Made by a program: the position numbers and the translations under genes | Shown here: positions 1 to 5,186 of the stretch, piece after piece | Position numbering within the stretch: position 1 is the first letter of the stretch | Layout: each line of letters starts with the position of its first letter | The notes under the pieces: model-generated | The model's input: only the letters and a program-made list of their open reading frames with translations | Told to the model about the DNA's origin: nothing | The model's database searches: none | DNA from: Alphaproteobacteria bacterium | GTDB taxonomy: Bacteria; Pseudomonadota; Alphaproteobacteria; UBA8366; JADFVY01 | Assembly: GCA_029881615.1 (NCBI GenBank) | Contig: JAOUMF010000203.1 | Span: 1-5,186, forward strand | Length of the DNA stretch: 5,186 nt | Direction of reading: 5' to 3'

Positions 1-2
1 AT

Positions 3-680
3 CATCCGGATGGACCGCTGGGGCAGGTCTTCAAGGCGTTTCCCTTCTGGCGGTTCAATCGGGTCGGGGTTGTGGGGCTGGGTACGGGCGCCACCGCTTG
101 TTATGCGCGCAAGGGGCAGGACTGGATATTTTACGAGATCGACCCGGTGGTCGCACGGATCGCCCGTGACGAGAGGTTCTTCACGTATCTTTCCGATTGC
201 GCGCCTGCCGCGCATGTTGTTATCGGAGACGCTCGCCTTTCGCTGCAAGCAGCTTCCGATGGATATTTCGATCTGCTAATTCTGGATGCGTTTTCATCAG
301 ACGCCATCCCGATTCATCTAATGACGGCCGATGCCTTTGCGATTTACCGGCGCAAGCTGGCGCCGGGTGGCGTGATACTGGTCCATATTTCCAACCGTTA
401 TCTGGATCTGGAACCGGTGCTTGGCCGTATCACGCTGGAGACAGGCTTTTTCGGGGTGGTTCAGAATCACGAGGAGGGCACGAATGCGGCCATGCTGCGC
501 TATCCCTCGATCTGGGTGGCGATGGCGCGCAGTCCAGGTGATATCGCCGAACTGGCGCCCGATATGCGATGGGAACCGCTACGCGGCGCCAAGGCGGCGT
601 TGTGGACGGATGACTATGTCAATGTCCTGGCGACCATAAGGTCCGCGAGGGATAGGCCGCTCGACGTCGACAGCAGGTAA
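3..680 (+). CDS. Spermidine-synthase-like SAM-dependent enzyme (5' end outside window)
   Basis: The frame is open from the left edge, so this is the C-terminal 225 residues of a longer protein; the GTG at base 72 is internal. Visible residues show a Rossmann-type SAM/dcSAM site: GLGTG at 25-29, YEIDP at 44-48 (acidic ribose-binding Glu), GDARLSL at 75-81, and LDAFSSDAIP at 94-103, whose Asp95 sits where spermidine synthases have their catalytic Asp. HISNRYLDLEPVL at 128-140 and a terminal WTDDYVNVL at 201-209 are typical of the 'fused MFS/spermidine synthase' family, in which a membrane-transporter-like N-terminus precedes this domain. That N-terminus, if present, lies outside the window. The usual DST/TDP polyamine-site signature is not seen, so polyamine synthesis is doubtful and the substrate is unknown. 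The gene converges on the sulfatase-fold gene with a 52 bp gap and no clear terminator. Family assignment is fairly secure; function is not. Confidence 0.85.
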   Translation, partial: HPDGPLGQVFKAFPFWRFNRVGVVGLGTGATACYARKGQDWIFYEIDPVVARIARDERFFTYLSDCAPAAHVVIGDARLSLQAASDGYFDLLILDAFSSDAIPIHLMTADAFAIYRRKLAPGGVILVHISNRYLDLEPVLGRITLETGFFGVVQNHEEGTNAAMLRYPSIWVAMARSPGDIAELAPDMRWEPLRGAKAALWTDDYVNVLATIRSARDRPLDVDSR

Positions 681-732
681 AAATACAGCGCGAACATTAA
701 TCGTTACGATAGTGGAAGTTTCATCGGCCAGG

Positions 733-2499
733 TCAGTAACCCACCTTCGCGCCGGCCGCGATGTTAGTATAGAGGTAGGCATAATAGGATTGTATTAGTT
801 CGGGCGCGGCGCTGCATCGTATGAAGGCGCCGCCGCAAAGGCCACGAAACATCGAGTTCACCCGAAAATACTGTCCGCTGTCGAGCCGTGCCTGGTCAAA
901 GACAAGTCCCGCCAGATAACTCAGATCCAGATTCGGCGGGTTAACGCTAACAGGGCCATAGGTGCTGTGCAGTAGGTAGGGTGTTTTGTAAAGGGGATCG
1001 GGCACGTCGTCTCGAAAACCAATTTCCTCGAAATCGCGGAGCAAGGGCGGTACGTGATCGCCAAACATTGCAAACAGCATCGGATCGCCCTTTTTATCCT
1101 GATCTTCGATAAACTTGGATACTTTCGTCGAGAACTCGTTTTGTCGTCTAAAATATTCTTGTACTGCCGGTGTTCCGACCGACTCGTCCACAAAGAGTCC
1201 GTTTCTCTTATTCGCGTATGGCATGTGTAGATCGTAGGAAACCGCGAAGATAAAAGTGGGCTCTGGTTCATCCCGGAGAATCTGATCGATCGCGTTAAGG
1301 ACCATGCCGTCGGCTGTGCCATCGGCCTTCCCATATCGCGCGTCAATGTCCTTGTCATCCAAGAACTGATCGAACCCGAGGTCGAGGTATTTTGCGCGTG
1401 CATTGAATATGTAATTTCCGCGTGCCGCGTATACGGCGATGGTCTTATACCCCAGCTTTCGGAATGCCCTTGCGATAGTCCAGGTATTGCTGTCAGCGAG
1501 GATAAATGGCCGGGGGGCGGACCAACTGAATAGTGGGCCGGGAATTCCGGTCAGGAAAGTATATTCGGAATTCCAGGTTCTGCCGCCGGCAATGTGGACG
1601 CGGATCAGGCCACTGGCGCGGTTTTTTGCGGTGCCGGCCCGCAGTCCGGCGAGCGGGTCAGCGCGAAAGTCAGCGCGCAGAGTCAAAGGGTCGATCATCG
1701 ACTCGGCCAGAACCGAGACGACGTCTGGCCGCACGCAGTAATCATCGCAGTCCAGCGGGGGCAAACGTTCTGCAAGTTCCAGAATATTGGAAGGGTCTCC
1801 CTTGATCATGCGCGTGAACAATCCGGGATTTGTCGCGGTAAGATACAGATGGTTGAACAGGCCGCGTTTGATCTGCTCGCCCATATCCCATTCATGCTGT
1901 TCGATCGCCACGCCACGCATTACAGCCGCCACGCCATCCTTGCCGTAATGCATAGTTAAAGCCATGACGCTAACGGCCAGAACCATTGCCGCGCGTATCC
2001 GCGGCGGGAAGAGTATCTCTGGTTTGCGGTTGTTTGACAGGGCGAAGACAGCGAGGCCGGTTCCCAGTACCGCTCCGACTATCATGATTCCTGAGACAAA
2101 CAGCGGAAAACTAAGATTGGTAAAGATTAAACCGGTGACTCTGATATCAGCGATTGCCAGATAGAAATGGGCAGGGAGAAGATAGCTGTTCCATTGATAA
2201 TAGATCATATAGTTGGTCAAGTAGACAATCGCACAGAGCAGCCATGTGATTACCGTCGAGAATCTTGGATTTCGGCTTATCGCTAATATCAGAGAGAAGA
2301 AAAGAACCGCAGGTATTGCATTGAACAGGAATTGGCCAAAAACGATAAATCGCCAATCAGTCGGTGTCGTCAGCATGTCCATCGCGGTAACTGCCAGCAC
2401 CAGTAATAAGAGAGGTATGCGGGTTTTCTCCCAAATCCATCTCCGGTCATTTTCCCTCCCCATCGTATTGCAGCCTTTGCGGTTATATCTTGGCATCAT
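733..2499 (-). CDS. Membrane-anchored sulfatase-fold transferase, LTA synthase/MdoB type
   Basis: This 588-residue protein probably transfers a phosphoglycerol- or phosphoethanolamine-type group from a phospholipid to an envelope glycan or lipid on the periplasmic side; donor and acceptor cannot be read from sequence. It has about five hydrophobic segments (roughly 28-43, 51-74, 80-101, 129-153, 167-184) followed by a soluble sulfatase domain from about 255, the LtaS layout. Predicted active-site residues are all present: Glu266 in VLAES, nucleophile Thr308 in GGRTWNSEYTFLTG, His425 in YDLHMPY and Asp481-His482 in GDHVPP. Cysteine pairs 251/255 and 555/562 lie in the predicted periplasmic part. 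The start is uncertain: ATG-ATG at 2499 has only GGAA directly before it, while Met13 (ATG at 2463) has AAAGG about 10 nt upstream. The gene lies 264 bp after ygfZ in the same direction. The 5' third is AT-rich with AGA, AGG, ATA and TTA codons, unlike its neighbours, which suggests possible transfer. Confidence 0.88.
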   Translation of the reverse strand: MMPRYNRKGCNTMGRENDRRWIWEKTRIPLLLLVLAVTAMDMLTTPTDWRFIVFGQFLFNAIPAVLFFSLILAISRNPRFSTVITWLLCAIVYLTNYMIYYQWNSYLLPAHFYLAIADIRVTGLIFTNLSFPLFVSGIMIVGAVLGTGLAVFALSNNRKPEILFPPRIRAAMVLAVSVMALTMHYGKDGVAAVMRGVAIEQHEWDMGEQIKRGLFNHLYLTATNPGLFTRMIKGDPSNILELAERLPPLDCDDYCVRPDVVSVLAESMIDPLTLRADFRADPLAGLRAGTAKNRASGLIRVHIAGGRTWNSEYTFLTGIPGPLFSWSAPRPFILADSNTWTIARAFRKLGYKTIAVYAARGNYIFNARAKYLDLGFDQFLDDKDIDARYGKADGTADGMVLNAIDQILRDEPEPTFIFAVSYDLHMPYANKRNGLFVDESVGTPAVQEYFRRQNEFSTKVSKFIEDQDKKGDPMLFAMFGDHVPPLLRDFEEIGFRDDVPDPLYKTPYLLHSTYGPVSVNPPNLDLSYLAGLVFDQARLDSGQYFRVNSMFRGLCGGAFIRCSAAPELIQSYYAYLYTNIAAGAKVGY

Positions 2500-2763
2500 T
2501 TCCAGTTATGGATAGCAGGCAAGCAATTTAGAAATAGTAAAGGTAATTTCCGATGCGATAAAGCCAGATGAAGACATGTTGGCGCCTGCCATGGCTTTCC
2601 GGGTTCTCAGTTCTCCTTGCGGCCTAGATAATATTTTTGGTTGGCGCGGGATGGGCGTTGGTGATCGCACAGAAAGATCAGGGCGGGTTTATAGGGGCTG
2701 GGCAGGGTCCCGTTCCCTGGTGGTCCAGCAGGCTTTCTGGCAACTTTGGATAGTCTTTCTGTT
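2500..2763. other. Spacer between ygfZ and the sulfatase-fold gene
   Basis: This stretch is long for two same-direction genes in one operon, so the downstream gene may have its own promoter. On the minus strand, a 28-codon open frame (ATG at 2592, TAA at 2508-2506) ends 6 bases before the ATG at 2499; it has GGAAAG just before its ATG, and an AAGGAG lies 20 nt away, which is too far. Its product (starting MAGANMSSSG) has no recognisable motif. A weak promoter-like pair on the minus strand (TTTACT, 18 bases, TGCTAT) lies inside that frame. No tRNA, insertion-sequence ends or clear terminator was found; the short stems near 2703-2719 lack a T-run. Confidence 0.5.
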
Positions 2764-3648
2764 TCAGTCCAATTGCCGAGGGATAATTGTAGTGTTGTTT
2801 GCTTTCAGTTCAGACCTCGATCTTTCGTCGTCGAGGCAATCAAGACGGATCAGTGCAATACCCAGACCGTCGCGGGACGAGCGCATCTCGCCGGCTTCCT
2901 TGTCGTCGAGCATCAGTGGGGTGCCGGCCGGCGGCGCCGTACCCTTGATGGAGACCGGCATCAGGCGTTTTTTGATCAGGCCGCGATATTTTGTCCGGGC
3001 TGTCAGTTCCTGGCCCATATAGCAGCCTTTTTCCCAGTCGACACCGTTCAGCGTATCGAAGTTCGCCTCCAGCAGAATGGTTTTGTCGACCACCATGTCT
3101 TTAGTGCCATCGGGCAGGCCCAGGCCAATCCGCATGGCATCGTAATCATCGGGCGTGGCGGCGGCAAAGCCAGGCGGCTCCAGGATTTCCGCCACCCGCG
3201 CAGTCGGCAGTATCGCGCGTGCTCCGGCCGCAGGCAGTCTTGGGTCCATATAGATCGCGCCGCCTTGCCAGTTACAGCCCGCGCCGGCCTCTTCCGCCAG
3301 TCCCAGTGCCGCGGCGGTTCCCTCGCCCCATAGTGCGACGACCGAGAATTCGGCCGCAACGCCAAGCGTTATATTTGCCCGCAGCTTGTATTTGCTGAGC
3401 CGCTTGCCGAAATCCATCAACCGATCGCCGCCCTCGCAGTCCAGATGCAGGGTTTCACCGATCTCGATCATGAAGAAGTCGTGTAGGTATTTCCCCTGCG
3501 GCGTCAGGAATCCGGCCCAGATCGCGCGTTCGGCGTTCGCCCGCATGACGTCGTTGGAAACCAGTCCCTGCAGGAATTCACGCCGGTCCTGGCCGCCAAC
3601 CGTTATCAGCCCGCGATGATTCAGGATGCTGTATGATAGTTCCGCCAT
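2764..3648 (-). CDS. ygfZ: Folate-binding YgfZ/IBA57-type Fe-S cluster protein
   Basis: YgfZ proteins bind tetrahydrofolate in the cytoplasm and support assembly or repair of Fe-S clusters in enzymes such as the tRNA methylthiotransferase MiaB; they are related to the T-protein GcvT and to mitochondrial IBA57. The family signature is clear: KGCYMGQELTARTKYRG at 207-223, with the conserved Cys209. The N-terminal part (LITVGGQDRREFLQGLVSND, 14-33) and GFLTPQGKYLHDFF at 46-59 match the GcvT-like folate-binding fold, and ALIRLD at 265-270 belongs to the C-terminal barrel. At 294 residues it has normal family length. The C-terminal tail after ALIRLD is rather polar (DERSRSELKANN) but reaches a plausible end. 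The ATG at 3648 is supported by AAGGAAG 11 nt upstream. The gene is divergent from the pyrC-like gene, an arrangement that I recall from alphaproteobacterial genomes. Confidence 0.93.
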   Translation of the reverse strand: MAELSYSILNHRGLITVGGQDRREFLQGLVSNDVMRANAERAIWAGFLTPQGKYLHDFFMIEIGETLHLDCEGGDRLMDFGKRLSKYKLRANITLGVAAEFSVVALWGEGTAAALGLAEEAGAGCNWQGGAIYMDPRLPAAGARAILPTARVAEILEPPGFAAATPDDYDAMRIGLGLPDGTKDMVVDKTILLEANFDTLNGVDWEKGCYMGQELTARTKYRGLIKKRLMPVSIKGTAPPAGTPLMLDDKEAGEMRSSRDGLGIALIRLDCLDDERSRSELKANNTTIIPRQLD

Positions 3649-3659
3649 TGCCCCATCTT

Positions 3660-3666
3660 CTTCCTT
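3660..3666 (-). promoter_or_regulatory. Ribosome binding site of ygfZ
   Basis: On the minus strand this reads AAGGAAG, with 11 bases between it and the ATG at 3648. It supports that start over a nearby out-of-frame ATG at 3658-3656. Confidence 0.5.
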
Positions 3667-3677
3667 CTGTTACCGAA

Positions 3678-3706
3678 CAGATAGTGCCCGTCAGCGGTTT
3701 CGGCAA
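3678..3706 (-). promoter_or_regulatory. Candidate sigma-70-type promoter for ygfZ
   Basis: On the minus strand, TTGCCG (3706-3701; four of six matches to TTGACA) is followed after exactly 17 bases by TATCTG (3683-3678; three of six matches to TATAAT). Transcription would begin about 20 bases before the ATG, leaving room for the AAGGAAG site. This is an inference from consensus matching only; weak matches of this kind also occur by chance. Confidence 0.3.
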
Positions 3707-3812
3707 GCGTGTGGCGGAGCAGATCGAGGAAACGGTTTTTTGTACGGCGAAGAGGGATTACGTTATGGTTTGGCAACGTTATCTCTCTGAACGGTCATGC
3801 CGGCCGCTGACG

Positions 3813-3818
3813 AAGGAG
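3813..3818 (+). promoter_or_regulatory. Ribosome binding site of the pyrC-like gene
   Basis: AAGGAG is a strong Shine-Dalgarno sequence, 13 bases before the ATG at 3832. The spacing is somewhat long, but no other in-frame start fits better, and the protein beginning there (MTEHFDLVIRGG) matches the usual N-terminus of the family. Confidence 0.6.
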
Positions 3819-3831
3819 AAATTCGAAAATC

Positions 3832-5166
3832 ATGACTGAACATTTCGATCTGGTAATTCGTGGCGGTACCTGCCTGACTCCGTCGGGGCGCGTTGAGGCG
3901 GATATCGGCGTGCGCGGCGGACGCGTGGCGGCGATCGGCCAGTTGGGAGATGCCAACGCCGCCGAGACGCTGGACGCAAAGGGGCTGCATGTGCTGCCTG
4001 GCGTGATCGACAGTCAGGTGCATTTCCGCGAGCCCGGCAACGAGCATAAGGAAGATCTGGAATCCGGCACCCGGGCGGCCGTTCTGGGGGGCGTTACCGC
4101 GGTCTTCGAAATGCCTAATACCAGCCCTTCAACCACCACTGGCGCGGCGCTTGAAGACAAGATCGACCGCGCGACCGGCCGCGCCTGGTGCGACTTTGCC
4201 TTTTTCGTCGGCGCCGCGGCGGAAAACGTTAACCGCCTGGCTGGGCTGGAACAGCTTCCCGGTTGCTGCGGCATCAAGATTTTCATGGGGTCATCCACCG
4301 GCAATCTTCTGGTGCGTGAAAAGGGATTGCTGCGCGAGGTGTTGCAGCGCGGTCGCCGGCGCATCGCGATCCATGCCGAGGATGAAGATCGGCTTGAGGA
4401 ACGTTTCGAATATGCCCGCGACGGCAGGAAACCCTATTGCCATCCGATCTGGCGCGACGAACAGACAGCCATCCTGGCAACGGAAAAAATCCTTTCCCTG
4501 GTGCGTGAGACGCGGCGGCGCATACATCTGCTGCATGTCACTACCGGGCAGGAGATGGCCCTTCTGGCCGAACATAAAAATCTGGTGACGGTTGAGGCGA
4601 CGCCCCAGCATCTCACGCTGGCCGCGCCCGATGCCTATAACCGGCTGGGGACATTGGCCCAGATGAACCCGCCGATCCGCGACGAGAAACACCGTGATGC
4701 GCTGTGGCGGGCGCTGGCCGACGGCATCGTAGATGTGATCGGTTCCGATCATGCGCCGCATACGCTTGAGGAAAAGGGCAAGCCCTATCCGGAAAGCCCG
4801 TCCGGTATGCCGGGCGTGCAGACTCTCGTGCCGATCATGCTGGATCATGTTAGCCAGGGGCGCTTGACGCTGGAACGGTTCGTCGACCTTACCTCTGCCG
4901 GCCCGGCCCGCGTCTATAACGCCGCGCGCAAGGGCCGTATCGCGGCGGGGTACGACGGGGACTTTACCATTGTCGACCTCAAGGCGAAAAAGACCATCGA
5001 GAACAGCATGATGGCCAGCAAATGCGGCTGGACGCCCTTTGAAGGCATGACGGTAACGGGTTGGCCTGTTGCCACCGTTGTTCGCGGCAATATCGTCATG
5101 CGCGATGGCGCGGTTCAAGGCACCCAGATTGGCGGCGCGGTGCGCTTTCACGACACCGGGGGCTGA
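3832..5166 (+). CDS. pyrC: Dihydroorotase-like amidohydrolase (class I PyrC family)
   Basis: Dihydroorotase interconverts N-carbamoyl-aspartate and dihydroorotate in pyrimidine synthesis in the cytoplasm. This 444-residue protein has the family plan: a small N-terminal beta part (FDLVIRGG), the barrel opening PGVIDSQVHFREPG at 56-69, MPNT at 94-97, GIKIFMG at 147-153 with Lys149 where related enzymes carry a carboxylated lysine, HAED at 181-184, HVTTG at 235-239, and GSDHAPHTLEEKG at 304-316 with Asp306. Arg66 and Asn96, which contact substrate in the family, are present. Two positions depart from the classic enzyme: the first His of the HxH metal motif is Gln62, and the segment SGMPGVQT at 324-331 has Gln330 where many dihydroorotases have Glu. 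It may therefore be a second, specialised PyrC paralogue or act on another cyclic amide. I recall similar QxH sequences annotated as dihydroorotase in alphaproteobacteria. Family placement is secure; the exact substrate is less so. Confidence 0.9.
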   Translation: MTEHFDLVIRGGTCLTPSGRVEADIGVRGGRVAAIGQLGDANAAETLDAKGLHVLPGVIDSQVHFREPGNEHKEDLESGTRAAVLGGVTAVFEMPNTSPSTTTGAALEDKIDRATGRAWCDFAFFVGAAAENVNRLAGLEQLPGCCGIKIFMGSSTGNLLVREKGLLREVLQRGRRRIAIHAEDEDRLEERFEYARDGRKPYCHPIWRDEQTAILATEKILSLVRETRRRIHLLHVTTGQEMALLAEHKNLVTVEATPQHLTLAAPDAYNRLGTLAQMNPPIRDEKHRDALWRALADGIVDVIGSDHAPHTLEEKGKPYPESPSGMPGVQTLVPIMLDHVSQGRLTLERFVDLTSAGPARVYNAARKGRIAAGYDGDFTIVDLKAKKTIENSMMASKCGWTPFEGMTVTGWPVATVVRGNIVMRDGAVQGTQIGGAVRFHDTGG

Positions 5167-5178
5167 AGGCCGGTTATC

Positions 5179-5182
5179 GGAG
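5179..5182 (+). promoter_or_regulatory. Possible ribosome binding site of a gene beyond the right edge
   Basis: GGAG lies 12 bases after the stop of the pyrC-like gene and 4 bases before the window ends, so a co-transcribed plus-strand gene may start within the next few bases. In many proteobacteria plsY follows a pyrC-like gene; that identity is a guess from gene order, because no coding sequence is visible here. Confidence 0.25.
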
Positions 5183-5186
5183 TCAG

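Larger units (their letters stand above)
3649..3831. promoter_or_regulatory. Divergent control region between ygfZ and the pyrC-like gene
   Basis: These 183 bases separate two genes that point away from each other, so promoters for both should lie here. For the plus-strand gene two weak candidates can be seen: TTGTAC at 3740-3745 with TATGGT at 3764-3769 (18-base spacer), and TTGGCA at 3770-3775 with GGTCAT at 3793-3798 (17-base spacer). Neither is convincing. The 7-mer ACGTTAT occurs twice in direct orientation, at 3760-3766 and 3776-3782, and overlaps the candidate promoter elements, as operator half-sites might. No riboswitch or attenuator hairpin was recognised. Confidence 0.45.

Noticed and set aside
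681..732. Possible bidirectional terminator between the convergent genes
   Set aside because: The only inverted repeat is ATCGT-T-ACGAT at 700-710, with a one-base loop and no T-run, so it cannot form a normal terminator hairpin.
1439..1959. Plus-strand frames of 90-121 codons opposite the sulfatase-fold gene
   Set aside because: They are antisense to a region coding for conserved catalytic motifs, overlap each other in different frames, and show no recognisable protein.
2703..2719. Possible terminator hairpin after ygfZ (CAGGG, 7-base loop, CCCTG)
   Set aside because: The stem is only five base pairs, overlaps a competing 4 bp stem, and no T-run follows on the minus strand.
2576..3333. Two plus-strand frames of 148 and 195 codons across the spacer and opposite ygfZ
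   Set aside because: Most of their length is antisense to ygfZ, whose family signature is clear; neither product is recognisable.
3633..3839. Plus-strand 68-codon frame running through the divergent region and overlapping the pyrC start
   Set aside because: It starts inside ygfZ on the opposite strand, has no ribosome binding site that I can see, and the translation has no domain character. The overlap of its stop with the pyrC ATG (ATGACTGA) looks like chance.
4291..5151. Long minus-strand open frame (286 codons) opposite the pyrC-like gene
   Set aside because: It lies wholly antisense to a clearly recognised gene; its translation shows no known motif and is the kind of arginine- and histidine-rich shadow that GC-rich coding sequence produces.

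Overview
The window reads as ordinary chromosomal DNA of a moderately GC-rich proteobacterium, most likely an alphaproteobacterium. The best pointer is the pair in the right half: a YgfZ/IBA57-type folate-binding protein transcribed divergently from a dihydroorotase-like amidohydrolase of a sequence type that I associate with Alphaproteobacteria. The assignment rests on protein style and gene order only, with no database check.

Layout. (1) Bases 3-680, plus strand: the 3' part of a spermidine-synthase-like SAM-dependent enzyme, cut by the left window edge. (2) Bases 733-2499, minus strand: a membrane-anchored sulfatase-fold transferase of the LtaS/MdoB type, convergent with gene 1 and separated from it by 52 bp. 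(3) Bases 2500-2763: a 263-264 bp spacer that holds a 28-codon open frame of doubtful status just before gene 2. (4) Bases 2764-3648, minus strand: a ygfZ homologue. (5) Bases 3649-3831: a divergent control region. (6) Bases 3832-5166, plus strand: a pyrC-like dihydroorotase homologue. The last 20 bases carry a possible ribosome binding site for another plus-strand gene that begins beyond the window.

Functionally this is a mixture: envelope decoration (gene 2), Fe-S protein maintenance (ygfZ) and pyrimidine-type amidohydrolase chemistry (pyrC-like). The sulfatase-fold gene is visibly more AT-rich, and uses AGA, AGG, ATA and TTA codons near its start, unlike the pyrC-like gene. It may be a later arrival between conserved neighbours.

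I found no RNA gene, CRISPR array, insertion sequence or phage-like element, and no clear undescribed system. The most interesting point is that the dihydroorotase-like protein has Gln in place of the first His of the HxH metal motif while keeping the other predicted metal ligands. That makes its true substrate and metal centre a fair question.
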